Both the position numbers and the translations under genes were made by a program. A DNA stretch of 64,000 nucleotides from Methanospirillum lacunae (GTDB lineage: Archaea > Halobacteriota > Methanomicrobia > Methanomicrobiales > Methanospirillaceae), in NCBI RefSeq assembly GCF_003173355.1, contig NZ_QGMY01000008.1, positions 372,001 through 436,000 on the forward strand, in the 5' to 3' direction. The notes beneath the pieces were generated by a model. That model ran no database searches. It saw nothing but the letters and a program-made list of their open reading frames with translations, and was not told where the DNA came from. Below, one piece after another: positions 44,601-52,761 of the stretch. The first letter of the stretch is position 1, and each line of letters starts with the position of its first letter.

Positions 44601-44706
44601 GGATCTGCGCTCTGATCCCACTGGTTTGAATATTCGGAAGAGAACCTAACGTTCGGAAAGGAGTTTTCTGCTCCCGTAACCGAAAATCTAAAAACTTCTG
44701 TATCAT
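41698..44706 (-). CDS. Large exported beta-helix surface protein
   Basis: The protein has 1002 residues. It carries a signal-like hydrophobic segment (ILFTLLVLALLAGQSGAEA, about 35-53), then a beta domain near 58-130 (TSTEGGSVNPFGATTVPSGS). A long right-handed parallel beta-helix runs from about residue 180 to 690, with repeated N/G-rich coils such as NVTITACNITNISRNGIS. Two WNLIS/WNAIGFPG-like modules end the protein. It is NosD/pectate-lyase-like in fold only; no catalytic residues can be assigned. There is no C-terminal anchor. It is divergent from rnhB. Confidence 0.82.
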   Translation of the reverse strand: MIQKFLDFRLREQKTPFRTLGSLPNIQTSGIRAQILFTLLVLALLAGQSGAEAPADGPASCMVLVTSTEGGSVNPFGATTVPSGSDITFIITPQPGFEIDHVMVDQIDKGSIPTFTISPVTHDIAVHVIFGPVSRSTVHSPEPTGTPCVIQTTPQPTPYRGAVKPEPIQQPSQQQESSSQVITVGRTGADFTRIQDAIDSASPGKTVRIDPGTYEEQVIITKPLTLTGKEGEERPLISAGENGSALLITVSQVSLNRLQITDARKDENDLITAVSATGIRNLTLEQCEISRSQNGLIVSGSENVTITACNITNISRNGISLITSNDIRISQTRVSECKTDLIGENLTGLFMQRTQINDAEERGVFFDGIADSEIRGNIISGNSKALPDTSPRPGDALRLDNTRNVTVAENQIVSNLGVGFRLDKPAKITVTNNTLRNNAVGFSCTGEITETNTIDQSNIIDSLPILYFQGVSGKTIEDLSPATLYLVNCSDITVRNIAMESRNGYGIVAEGGRDLTIQNISVGRNLNQNILITGVIGGTIAETTVHNSSRYGLGVSDSSSIRIVGSEFRDNAIGVAIRGISSGVNLSGNSFSGDLIGFQIQDGFSSSGFGDLSGNRINRCKTGIVSSGGGAGMIRQNQIKEVSDGLNLSGSQDLNVKENQIEAYNTGLSLAQGTIHPSTITKSRASFGNKVVRNSITAEKPLQIKDSSEWIYGNTFVLNDFNSRNATTGLTGLSSQDSGSDSDDSWGGFTPANVDFVDSGKSKQVEQVETSNTWDTGERVRYIYGNSTFSGLLGNHWTNYKGNEIAASGVGDTPYTINTDNVDKYPLTGLQNQYQTEGGGYPLDLKSGWNLISTPSDLASGHNTALIFSDVNSGGHSMYSFANGSWTVVKANDIIQPLHGFWIYATDATTVPLIFDPGTVPTPVHLMKGWNAIGFPGIQASTAGDALRSLDKSWSYVMGYNATSQKYDPPIFRDGGETAIMYPSRGYWIHLEEEADLQPVTG

Positions 44707-44818
44707 CGGTTTTTTTCTGCTGTGGGAAATATTCGCTTATATTAATAATAAAAGGTCTGATCTGATCATTTCTTTTGATGTGTAGAGTAGCCGATATAAA
44801 TCTCCGGCCCACACATGC

Positions 44819-45508
44819 ATGCACCAGAATATGTCCGCGTTCAATAATCCTGAAAGAACTGGTACGCGAGTCAGGAACATTTGTGGGGTGGATGAGGCAG
44901 GCAAAGGACCTGTGATTGGGCCTATGGTGGTTGCCGGGGTCGCCTGTTCAAACCTTGATGAGCTTGCCGGATTAGGAGTGATGGATTCCAAAGTTCTGAC
45001 AGCGAAGCGTCGTGAGGCCTTGTTTGAACTCATAAAAAAAGAATTTCCCTATGCTGTGGTCATCAGAACAGCATCAGATATTGACACCCTGAGATCAGAA
45101 ATGACCATGAACACCATAACGGCACGAGCTCATGCTGAAGTGGTTGCAACACTCGACTGTCCGGTTGCCTGGCTTGACGCCTGTGATGTGAATGAGGACC
45201 GGTACGGAAGGACCGTTGCCGGTTACATCGGAAAACCCTGTCAGGTGATCGCAAAACACAAAGCTGATCGTACCTGTCCTGCAGTTTCGGCAGCATCTAT
45301 CGTGGCCAAGGTAATCCGCGACGGACTGGTCGATTCCTATAAAGAGGAGTACGGGGAGATTGGGAGCGGGTATCCGGCAGATCCGGTGACGATTGGATTT
45401 TTAACCAGGTACATCAAGGAACACGGCTCCCCCCCGCCAATCGCACGGAGGAGCTGGGCCACTGTAAAGAACCTGATGAATAATACCGGGCAGAAGAAAC
45501 TCTTCTGA
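44819..45508 (+). CDS. rnhB: Ribonuclease HII
   Basis: The protein has 229 residues. Active-site acids are visible in GVDEAGKGPVIGP (Asp and Glu), WLDACDVNEDR (Asp) and ASIVAKVIRDG (Asp). It removes RNA from RNA/DNA hybrids and single ribonucleotides from DNA. The start could be ATG 44819 or ATG 44831; the conserved fold starts about residue 20. A TATA-like CTTATATTA near 44742 lies upstream in the divergent region. Confidence 0.93.
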   Translation: MHQNMSAFNNPERTGTRVRNICGVDEAGKGPVIGPMVVAGVACSNLDELAGLGVMDSKVLTAKRREALFELIKKEFPYAVVIRTASDIDTLRSEMTMNTITARAHAEVVATLDCPVAWLDACDVNEDRYGRTVAGYIGKPCQVIAKHKADRTCPAVSAASIVAKVIRDGLVDSYKEEYGEIGSGYPADPVTIGFLTRYIKEHGSPPPIARRSWATVKNLMNNTGQKKLF

Positions 45509-45543
45509 TATGGCAGTCTGTTCTTTTACTGCACAAGTTCAAT

Positions 45544-46908
45544 GTGTACACATCTATGGACTGGTATCTTGTCGCTCTGGTGGTCATTGTCATTTACCTG
45601 GCATTGGTTGCTATCATCAAAACCTATCTCCCTTCACCCCGCACTGATACCACTTCTGGTGAGGAGCCGGAGCCTTCTGGAGAGAAATCCGCCCTTGCAT
45701 CCCATATTACATTCTATGGCCCGATTCTTGCCTTGAAGACCGAAAGTGTCACCTTCTTTGACTGGTTCAAGAAGTATAGCCGTGGACTGCGGATATATGG
45801 AACCATTGGTGTTTTCATGGTCATCATTGTCTCGATATTGATGGTGGCCATGATACTTCTCTCGGTCCACCTCACTGTTGCCCTGAAACCTGAACCAACT
45901 GCAATTAACAAACCACAAAATCTCTTTCTCATCCCTGGTCTGAATGAGTTTGTTCCGTCCACGTTTGCAGTCTGGTTTGCCTTTATCCTCACCCTTGTGA
46001 TCCATGAGTTTGGTCATGCAATCCTGTGTCGGGTAGAGAAGATCAAGGTCAAAGCCATGGGTGTTCTCTTTTTTGTGATCCCCATCGGTGCATTCGTGGA
46101 ACCTGATGAAGAGGAGGTGAACAAGTCAGAATCCTGGCCAAAGATGAGGATGTATGGCGCCGGGATTATGAATAATATGGTTATCGGGGTACTTTGTTTT
46201 GTCCTTATGATTGGTATGATAGGTTGGGCTGTGCCCAGTACTGAACCAATCGTGGTCGGATTTTACAAGGACTACCCTGCAGCATCTGCCGGTATCCCGG
46301 TACCTTCAGTCATCAAAACCATCAATGACTCTCCTGTCCATAATACCGCAGAGGTGGCCTCACTGCTCAACGAGACTATCCCTGGAACTCATATTATGGT
46401 TGGGTTTGAGAAGAACGGGACAATATCAGAACATGAATTAAATTTGTCCACCTGGCCGGCTGATCTTGGTGTCCGTGAGTCTGGATTCATGGGCGTATAC
46501 TATTATAATGGACAAGGTGTCATTCAGACAACACAGCGGTTCCTCTCACCAACCGGATTTCTGATGCTTTTGTCACTACCATTTATTCCCGGGTACGAAG
46601 GTCAGCAGCTTCGGATTCTGGGATTTGATGTTGAAGACACGAGTTATTACACCGAGCCTTTCCCGCTGTACTGGCAGATTATTCATCTGCTCTTCTGGTC
46701 AGGGTTCATCAATCTGGCAGCCGGCCTCTTTAATGCCCTGCCGATGCTCCCACTTGATGGTGGACTTATCTTTAAAGAAGCAACCGAACGCCTGCTGGCC
46801 AGACGCGGGCTCTCCCGGTATGGATCTCAGATTGTGGGAACTGTGAGCAGCCTGATTCTCATTCTGATGGTTGCAATGCTTACTCTCCCATACCTCTTCC
46901 ATATGTGA
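45544..46908 (+). CDS. Site-2 protease-type membrane metalloprotease (M50)
   Basis: The protein has 454 residues. The zinc motif HEFGH lies in TLVIHEFGHAI near residue 156, and the second motif NALPMLPLDGG near 400. Between them is a PDZ-like domain (YKDYPAASAGIPVPSVIKTI). About seven transmembrane helices are predicted. Such enzymes cleave membrane-bound substrates within the bilayer; the substrate here is unknown. It starts 35 bases after rnhB. Confidence 0.88.
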   Translation: MYTSMDWYLVALVVIVIYLALVAIIKTYLPSPRTDTTSGEEPEPSGEKSALASHITFYGPILALKTESVTFFDWFKKYSRGLRIYGTIGVFMVIIVSILMVAMILLSVHLTVALKPEPTAINKPQNLFLIPGLNEFVPSTFAVWFAFILTLVIHEFGHAILCRVEKIKVKAMGVLFFVIPIGAFVEPDEEEVNKSESWPKMRMYGAGIMNNMVIGVLCFVLMIGMIGWAVPSTEPIVVGFYKDYPAASAGIPVPSVIKTINDSPVHNTAEVASLLNETIPGTHIMVGFEKNGTISEHELNLSTWPADLGVRESGFMGVYYYNGQGVIQTTQRFLSPTGFLMLLSLPFIPGYEGQQLRILGFDVEDTSYYTEPFPLYWQIIHLLFWSGFINLAAGLFNALPMLPLDGGLIFKEATERLLARRGLSRYGSQIVGTVSSLILILMVAMLTLPYLFHM

Positions 46909-47024
46909 AGATGAGTATCCCTGCCTCCTCTTTTACTGCATTTTGTAGAAAATACAAATGCTGAAATAATCCGGATACTTTTATCTTCCTTTATAGGTAT
47001 GATATACCAGGAGAAGACGACAAG

Positions 47025-47318
47025 ATGCTGAATATTGGATCTGATGTTCAGGGAGGGCTTCTGGTTGTCAGTTTTTTAATAATAATCCAGATAACGTTCA
47101 ATTTTTTTCGATCAGGTATACCAAGACTTCGTGTAATTTTTCTAACAATTCTCTGCTATCTTATATGGTTCTGCAGTTTCCTCTTAACCCTCACTGGAGA
47201 TGGGCTCAGCGAGGGTATTCTCTGGGAGATACTAAGTTTTCTTGGAATGGCTTCAACTCTCTTTGTCCTATTCATTGGAATTTACGAGATTCTGGCAAAC
47301 CCTGGTGTGATCCGCTGA
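47025..47318 (+). CDS. Small three-helix membrane protein upstream of the CARF-HEPN gene
   Basis: The protein has 97 residues. Three hydrophobic segments lie near 10-30, 37-55 and 65-88. ATG 47025 follows AGGAGAAG (47008-47015), and a TATA-like CTTTATAGG lies near 46988-46996. No family is recognised. It precedes the CARF-HEPN gene by 72 bases on the same strand, which makes a shared function possible. A TATA-like ATATATAG between the two genes (47327-47334) means they could also be transcribed separately. Confidence 0.55.
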   Translation: MLNIGSDVQGGLLVVSFLIIIQITFNFFRSGIPRLRVIFLTILCYLIWFCSFLLTLTGDGLSEGILWEILSFLGMASTLFVLFIGIYEILANPGVIR

Positions 47319-47390
47319 AGCAGAGTTGAATATATAGGATCACTATCCTGTATCGGAAGGAAGATTATCCATCCTGATCTATCTTCTCCG

Positions 47391-48659
47391 ATGTATCTCC
47401 TCATGACGGTTGGGACTGGAATAGGTTCTGATACCGTTGATGCAATTGAGCGACTCGTCCGCTCATGCAGTTATGTAATCCACTTCTACCGGCCTGAGCA
47501 TGTTATTTATTTCTGCTCACCTGAAAGCAAAGAACTGGTCAGCAATATCAAGGAGGGATGCAAAAGGCTGTGGGGTCAGGAGCCCCCGGAGTCTGAAACA
47601 TGCATAATCGGAGATCCAAATGATTTTTCCCAGTGTTTTGAGGTGATCTATGGTGTCTGTGTCCTCTTTCAGGAATTTGAGATAGTCATTGATGCAAGTT
47701 CAGGAACGAGATCAATGACCATGGCAGCATCTATCGTATCATTTCTGACCCGGAGTCCGGTGGCACATGTTACCGGAGAAAAAAAGGGAGGTTTGGTGAT
47801 CCCGGGAACTGAAAAGATGAAGGAAATGACCCTTTTTGCTGCTTATGATCGTCTCCGTTTTCATCAGGCAGTTGATCAGTTCAATAATAATCACTTTGGT
47901 AGTTCACTTGAACTGCTATCCGGACTCTCTACCATCCCTGAACGTGATCTCTATTATTCTCTCTTTCATGGATACTACTCCTGGGACAAATTGAACTATG
48001 CTGAAGCATTCAGGTATTTACAACATGCAGATGACCTGACGGAAGGTGTAGCCCGAAACCGGGAATTTCTTCACAAACTCCTCGACCTTGAAGTAAAAGG
48101 AGAGAATGGGTTTTCAAAAAAAGAGCGGTGCAGATACAAACAGGAGAAGTACCTCTATGTCCTCGTGGATCTTCTCAATAATGCCAAACGGCGGATCGAG
48201 GGAGAACGATATGATGATGCTTTTGCTCGGCTTTACCGGGTAGTAGAACTCCTCTCTCAGGTCCTCCTACTCAGATGGAACATTGACGATATTGAAGGAA
48301 AGATCCATTTCACTGAGCTTCGTAAGATTCTTCGCAACAAGAAAGATGTCTCACTCTATGCCCGTAGGGCAGACCGGAAGGGAGTGATTCGTATAGGGCT
48401 GCGATCAAAATTTATGCTGCTTGAAGATCTCGGGATGCAGGGTGCCGGAGAATATTATCTGCACCTTGAGCCTTTCCTCAGAATCCGCAATGAATCAATC
48501 CTTGCCCACGGTCTTTCACCAGTGCATGGTGACGAGGCACGGGAGATGTGGGGTGAGGTCTTCACTATTACCCGCCGTGCATGTACTGATATGCCATTTG
48601 ATCTTGAGAATCTCCTGGTGCAGTCTGCATATCCACACCTTGAGAATCCGATAAATTAA
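47391..48659 (+). CDS. Stand-alone CARF-HEPN ribonuclease (Cas02710/Csm6-like)
   Basis: The protein has 422 residues. The N-terminal CARF-type Rossmann domain (about 1-145) shows MTVGTGIGSDTVDAIE and the ligand-loop motif DASSGTRSM at residues 101-109. A helical middle part follows. The C-terminal HEPN-like domain carries the catalytic pattern RNESILAH (Arg366, His373; RX6H). This is the layout of the TIGR02710/Csm6-type proteins, which are activated by cyclic oligoadenylates made by type III CRISPR complexes and then cut RNA. No cas gene, Cas10 or array lies within the window, so the activator would come from elsewhere or be different. Confidence 0.8.
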   Translation: MYLLMTVGTGIGSDTVDAIERLVRSCSYVIHFYRPEHVIYFCSPESKELVSNIKEGCKRLWGQEPPESETCIIGDPNDFSQCFEVIYGVCVLFQEFEIVIDASSGTRSMTMAASIVSFLTRSPVAHVTGEKKGGLVIPGTEKMKEMTLFAAYDRLRFHQAVDQFNNNHFGSSLELLSGLSTIPERDLYYSLFHGYYSWDKLNYAEAFRYLQHADDLTEGVARNREFLHKLLDLEVKGENGFSKKERCRYKQEKYLYVLVDLLNNAKRRIEGERYDDAFARLYRVVELLSQVLLLRWNIDDIEGKIHFTELRKILRNKKDVSLYARRADRKGVIRIGLRSKFMLLEDLGMQGAGEYYLHLEPFLRIRNESILAHGLSPVHGDEAREMWGEVFTITRRACTDMPFDLENLLVQSAYPHLENPIN

Positions 48660-48690
48660 CAATTGAGCGTCATTGAACAAATGATTCGGG

Positions 48691-48921
48691 TTATAAACCC
48701 TCTAATGCCTGCTTTATCATCCCTTTTGCTTCGTCAGGAATTTGGAACTGGTCAAGCATTGAGAGCAGGATATTAGCACCAATCTTCCTCCCTTCTGCAC
48801 TTCCCATAAATTCTTTGATGGTTTTCATTCCTTCAGGAGATGAAATATACTCCTTGATCATCTGTTGCCCTTCAGGTGAAGAGAGATATTTCTTCACCAT
48901 GGCACCGCCTACGTCAAACAT
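48691..48921 (-). CDS. Small protein with SSPEG-type repeats
   Basis: The protein has 76 residues from ATG 48921 (MFDVGGAMVKKY); longer frames upstream overlap the DUF2769 gene in another phase. A unit of about 11 residues is repeated three times: LSSPEGQQMIKEY, ISSPEGMKTIKEF and MGSAEGRKIGANI. The repeats should form stacked amphipathic helices. No family is recognised. The gene follows the DUF2769 gene by 25 bases on the same strand and is probably co-transcribed. Confidence 0.55.
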   Translation of the reverse strand: MFDVGGAMVKKYLSSPEGQQMIKEYISSPEGMKTIKEFMGSAEGRKIGANILLSMLDQFQIPDEAKGMIKQALEGL

Positions 48922-48946
48922 AAGATCTTTGAAAAAAAAGATTAAA

Positions 48947-49267
48947 TTACTCGGAGAGGGTGGATCCCCAGACCGATTGTTCGTATCGCTGTCCCTTCTC
49001 GTCTCCGCGGGTGCAGAAATATTTGTACTCGAGACCGACCTCTTTGGATATTGGGCAGGTAGGACAGTTACACCCCTCTTCATATGAGATACACATAAAA
49101 CTTCTGCCAAGAAGGCAGAAGAGTTTCTCCCGCTCAACAATAGCACACTTGTTGAAACTCGGGCATGTCGGGCAGATACATACCTTCTTCTTCTCCTCAA
49201 CCAGTTTATCCCGCTCTTCCAGGGGGAGACTTTTCATCTCCTTGACCAGCGACACAAATTTGTCCAT
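48947..49267 (-). CDS. DUF2769-like cysteine-rich protein
   Basis: The protein has 106 residues. Two cysteine groups are visible: CICPTCPSFNKCAIVEREKL (about residue 30) with a following FCLLG, and CNCPTCPISKE (about 67) with YFCTRG. This is the duplicated CxCxxC pattern of DUF2769, known mainly in methanogens, which probably binds metal. The function is unknown. A TATA-like sequence lies near 49300 on the minus strand, ahead of the start. Confidence 0.75.
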   Translation of the reverse strand: MDKFVSLVKEMKSLPLEERDKLVEEKKKVCICPTCPSFNKCAIVEREKLFCLLGRSFMCISYEEGCNCPTCPISKEVGLEYKYFCTRGDEKGQRYEQSVWGSTLSE

Positions 49268-49430
49268 TACGATCCCTCGCTTGAGAACTTGCGTTTTTAC
49301 GGTTATATAATTGTCTGTTGCTTCTGCGTCTTTTGATCTATGCTGTTTTTAGGCTGAATTCTCAATTTTTTTTGGTTTTCAGTCAGGATCAGATCTCTTT
49401 TCAGGGTTCAGAACCAACACGTAATAATCA

Positions 49431-50651
49431 ATGAAACTCGCTTCGTGCAGGAAACGGTATCAACAGGAGACTCACCGGACAAAATCCCCTGAAGAAACCT
49501 ACGCGATTATAAAGGACCTTGTTGTTCCGGCCGGAATAACCCGTGTTGCTGACATCACCGGACTTGATCGGCTAGGAATCCCTGTATTTTCATGTATAAG
49601 GCCGGATGCTGCCGAAGGATCAATTTCTGTCTATAACGGGAAAGGTGCAACCGAGATGGCTGCACGGGTCTCTGCCATCATGGAAGGGCTTGAGCGGTAC
49701 TCTGCCGAGATGCATGATCGTCTCCCGGTGATGGGAACAATTGATCAGATGGCAGACGGCAGGGATCTGATCGATCCCACTGAACTAATTCTGCCCAAAG
49801 GCGTTGATCTGACCTTCCCGATTCCCTGGTTTTCAGCAAGTGACATTATGCAGGAGAGTGATGTCCTTGTACCTGCTCATGCAATCTTTCACCCGGTTCA
49901 CCGGAGTATGGGCCAGCTCTTCAGAACCAGTACCAACGGGATTGCATCAGGCAACACTCTTGAAGAAGCGGTGTTTCATGGCCTTTGTGAGATCATTGAA
50001 CGGGATGCCTGGTCTCTGGCAGAGGCTGTAAACAGAGGAGGTCCGGTAATTTCTGGGATTGAAAACCAGACCATTCTCTCTCTGTTGAATCGATTCAAAG
50101 AAGCAGGAGTTGAGATAATTCTTCGGGATATCTCAAGCGAAATTGGCCTTCCAACTGTTGCTGCAGTTGCTGACGATGTCACACTCAGAGATCCGACTCT
50201 CCTCTGTATCGGGATGGGAACTCATGCTGTCCCAGAAATTGCAATTCTCCGTGCCCTTACCGAAGCTGCACAAAGCAGGGCAACCCAGATTCACGGAGCA
50301 CGTGAAGATACCCAGGACAGCCACATGAAGCGGCAGATCGGATATGACCGGACAAAGCGTCTGAATAAAAAATGGTTTGAGACCGGTCATACTATCGACT
50401 TTTCAGAGATGTACGCCTTTCGATCTGAAGATTTCCTTGATGATATTGCATACACCCTCAGGGAGCTGAAGAAGGCAGGAATCAACCATGTCCTCGTTAC
50501 TGATCTCACAAGACCTGAAATCGGGATTCCTGTCGTCAGGGTTATCGTTCCAGGGCTTGAACATTTTGCAATGGATCCTGAACGTATTGGAAATAGGTGC
50601 AGAAGTGCCAGACGTAATTATTTACCTGGGTCCAAGCCTGCCTCTGCATGA
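49431..50651 (+). CDS. ycaO: YcaO protein for McrA glycine thioamidation
   Basis: The protein has 406 residues of the YcaO family, ATP-dependent enzymes that activate backbone amides. Family segments include YNGKGATEMAARVSAIMEGL (ATP-binding Glu), GIASGNTLEEAVFHGLCEII, ERDAWSL and ALTEAAQSRATQIHGAREDT. In methanogens YcaO with TfuA converts a glycine of methyl-coenzyme M reductase alpha to thioglycine. The adjacent tfuA, which overlaps by 47 bases, supports this subtype rather than a natural-product YcaO. Confidence 0.92.
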   Translation: MKLASCRKRYQQETHRTKSPEETYAIIKDLVVPAGITRVADITGLDRLGIPVFSCIRPDAAEGSISVYNGKGATEMAARVSAIMEGLERYSAEMHDRLPVMGTIDQMADGRDLIDPTELILPKGVDLTFPIPWFSASDIMQESDVLVPAHAIFHPVHRSMGQLFRTSTNGIASGNTLEEAVFHGLCEIIERDAWSLAEAVNRGGPVISGIENQTILSLLNRFKEAGVEIILRDISSEIGLPTVAAVADDVTLRDPTLLCIGMGTHAVPEIAILRALTEAAQSRATQIHGAREDTQDSHMKRQIGYDRTKRLNKKWFETGHTIDFSEMYAFRSEDFLDDIAYTLRELKKAGINHVLVTDLTRPEIGIPVVRVIVPGLEHFAMDPERIGNRCRSARRNYLPGSKPASA

Positions 50652-51282
50652 GGCAGAATTGATCCTTCCTTCAGGATCAGCAGTTCAATATTGTCCACCG
50701 GTAAAACGGGGTGATCTTGCCGCAGCCATTGCAGCAAAGCCGAAGATTATCGGGATCATCGATGGCCTCTTTTTTGAGAATGCTTCGGTTGGTCATCGTG
50801 AGATCCTGGGAGCGATGAAGGCCGGGATCAGAGTGATAGGAGCGTCGAGCATGGGTGCCCTTCGTGCAGCCGAACTCTCTTCATTTGGCATGGAAGGAGT
50901 CGGTGAGGTGTATCGCCGTTATCAGGAAGGTGAGATTGAGTCTGATGATGAGGTTGCTCTCATCTGCGATCCCGTATCAAACACCGCCCTTTCTGAAGCA
51001 CTCGTCAACATCAGAATTACTCTTGAAAAAGCTGAATCATCAGGTATTATAACCCCGGAAGAACGGATGGCTTTGTTTTCAGAGGCACAAAAACGGTATT
51101 ATCCTGATAGGACCTGGACCCAGGTGATCAGGGGGGCAGGTCTCCCCTCAGATCGCACAGAAGAAATTCTCTCCTGGGTCAAAACTTCCCGGGTGGAGCA
51201 GAAGCAGGATGATGCGAAAGCCGCTCTCAAATATATTGCCACATTGATGCATCCTTCCAAAACTCAGGATGAGATTTCATGA
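50605..51282 (+). CDS. tfuA: TfuA-related McrA glycine thioamidation protein
   Basis: The protein has 225 residues from GTG 50605, preceded by AGGTG; the longer frame to 50488 lies inside ycaO in another phase. It begins VPDVIIYLGPSLPLHEAELI as in the family, and contains IIGIIDGLFFENASVGHREI and GASSMGALRAAELSSFGM. TfuA partners YcaO and is thought to deliver sulfur or to recruit it. The stop overlaps the thiF-like gene as ATGA, giving a coupled operon. Confidence 0.9.
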   Translation: MPDVIIYLGPSLPLHEAELILPSGSAVQYCPPVKRGDLAAAIAAKPKIIGIIDGLFFENASVGHREILGAMKAGIRVIGASSMGALRAAELSSFGMEGVGEVYRRYQEGEIESDDEVALICDPVSNTALSEALVNIRITLEKAESSGIITPEERMALFSEAQKRYYPDRTWTQVIRGAGLPSDRTEEILSWVKTSRVEQKQDDAKAALKYIATLMHPSKTQDEIS

Positions 51283-52001
51283 ACACTACTAGTACCCGCT
51301 ACTCAAGGCAACTCCCACTCTTTGGGAGAGAGGGTCAGCAAAAACTTGCTGATGCAACTGTTTTCATCGCTGGGGCCGGAGGACTCGGTTCTCCGGTTGC
51401 TTGCTATCTTGCCATGGCCGGGATTGGCGAACTGATCATTGTTGATGATGATCAGGTTCAGGAGTCGAACCTGAATCGTCAGTTTCTTCATGCCAACCGG
51501 AACATCGGTATGAGAAAGGTGTATTCAGCAGCAGAAACCCTTACAGCCCTTAATCCTGATCTGACGATTACAGCCATTCCTGAACGCATCACAGCTGAAA
51601 CCATTGAAAGCCAGACCGGGGATGCAGATATCCTGGTTGACGCAACGGATAATTTTGAAACCCGGTATCTCCTGAATAAAGCAGCCTTTCAATCAGGAAT
51701 ACCCCTGGTACATGGGGCTGTTGAAGGTTTTTCAGGCCAACTAACCACGATTCTTCCCTGGGAGACCCCATGTCTGTCCTGTCTTTTTCACAGGGCACCT
51801 CCTGAACGTGATACTCCGGTAATCGGTGCGACAGCAGGTGTGATTGGATCTCTCCAGGCCATGGAAGTAATCAAGTACATAACCGGATCTGGTCGTCTTA
51901 TTGCAGGCAGACTTTTGATTTGGGATGGTCTGAGCGGAAGATCCGACTACCTTACATTATCAGCCCGGCCAGACTGTCCTGTCTGTCAAACCCTACGGTG
52001 A
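51279..52001 (+). CDS. ThiF/MoeB/HesA-family adenylyltransferase
   Basis: The protein has 240 residues. The nucleotide-binding motif is FIAGAGGLGSPVACYLAMAG. The segment DDDQVQESNLNRQFLH is the conserved catalytic region, and DATDNFETRYLLN follows. Zinc ligands appear as CLSC and CPVC. It adenylates the C-terminal Gly-Gly of a ThiS/MoaD-like carrier, here most likely the product of the next gene but one base group downstream. Confidence 0.92.
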   Translation: MNTTSTRYSRQLPLFGREGQQKLADATVFIAGAGGLGSPVACYLAMAGIGELIIVDDDQVQESNLNRQFLHANRNIGMRKVYSAAETLTALNPDLTITAIPERITAETIESQTGDADILVDATDNFETRYLLNKAAFQSGIPLVHGAVEGFSGQLTTILPWETPCLSCLFHRAPPERDTPVIGATAGVIGSLQAMEVIKYITGSGRLIAGRLLIWDGLSGRSDYLTLSARPDCPVCQTLR

Positions 52002-52008
52002 GTGAATC

Positions 52009-52287
52009 ATGAAGATAACGATAATCTGCTATGCCCGATTCAGGGATATATTTGGAGAAGAAACGCCGGTGGATCTTCCAGAGTCTGCATCAATTCTGGA
52101 TGCTGTAAGGAATCTTGCCAGTACAGCAGGATCTGATGCAGAGCTGCTGCTCAATTCAGAAGGATTGATCCAGGAGTACGTGATGATGGTGTACCAGGGA
52201 ACTCGGATTCTCCCGGCAGAGGCAGGAAGTATCACACTCACAGATGGCGAGACTATAACTCTGTTTCCTCCGGTATCTGGTGGATAA
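52009..52287 (+). CDS. MoaD/ThiS-like sulfur carrier protein
   Basis: The protein has 92 residues with a ubiquitin-like fold: ITIICYARFRDIFG at the start, the family pattern TLTDGETITLFPPVSGG at the end. The terminal Gly-Gly is the thiocarboxylation site. It lies between an E1-like gene and moaE. It could serve molybdopterin synthase, thioamide formation, or both. Confidence 0.9.
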   Translation: MKITIICYARFRDIFGEETPVDLPESASILDAVRNLASTAGSDAELLLNSEGLIQEYVMMVYQGTRILPAEAGSITLTDGETITLFPPVSGG

Positions 52288-52698
52288 ATGATCGGGATAA
52301 CACGCGATGATATTGATATCTCTGCCTTGATTGAACGGGCAAGAAAACCAGAAACAGGTGGGATTGTGACGTTTATCGGTACAGTCCGCGATGACGGGTT
52401 TGAAGCCCTTGAACTTGAGGTCTGTGAAGAGATAGCAGTCAGGGATCTGAACCGGATTGCTGCTGAAGCCACTGAAAATTTCTCTCTCAAATCGGTAGAG
52501 ATCATCCACAGAAGTGGCAGACTTGCACTCACTGAAACTATCGTTGCCATTGTCTGTGGTGCGGGTCACCGCCAGGAAGCATTTGCAGGGTGTTCATGGA
52601 TCCTTGAGGAGATCAAAGCCTACGTGCCAATCTGGAAAAAAGATATCGGCGAATCCGGGACCTGGCACTTTGCAGCTCCCGGGGATCAGCAGCCCTGA
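52288..52698 (+). CDS. moaE: Molybdopterin synthase catalytic subunit MoaE
   Basis: The protein has 136 residues. Segments ETGGIVTFIGTVRD, CEEIAVRDLNRIA, IIHRSGRL and CSWILEEIKAYVPIWKKD (active-site lysines) are typical of MoaE. With MoaD it converts precursor Z to molybdopterin. Its ATG directly follows the moaD stop, so the two are coupled. Confidence 0.93.
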   Translation: MIGITRDDIDISALIERARKPETGGIVTFIGTVRDDGFEALELEVCEEIAVRDLNRIAAEATENFSLKSVEIIHRSGRLALTETIVAIVCGAGHRQEAFAGCSWILEEIKAYVPIWKKDIGESGTWHFAAPGDQQP

Positions 52699-52761
52699 TC
52701 ATAGGGTATCGTCTCTCCTGGGTCTCCCTTTTCTTTCTGTGCCTCTTATCTATGAGGAGAT

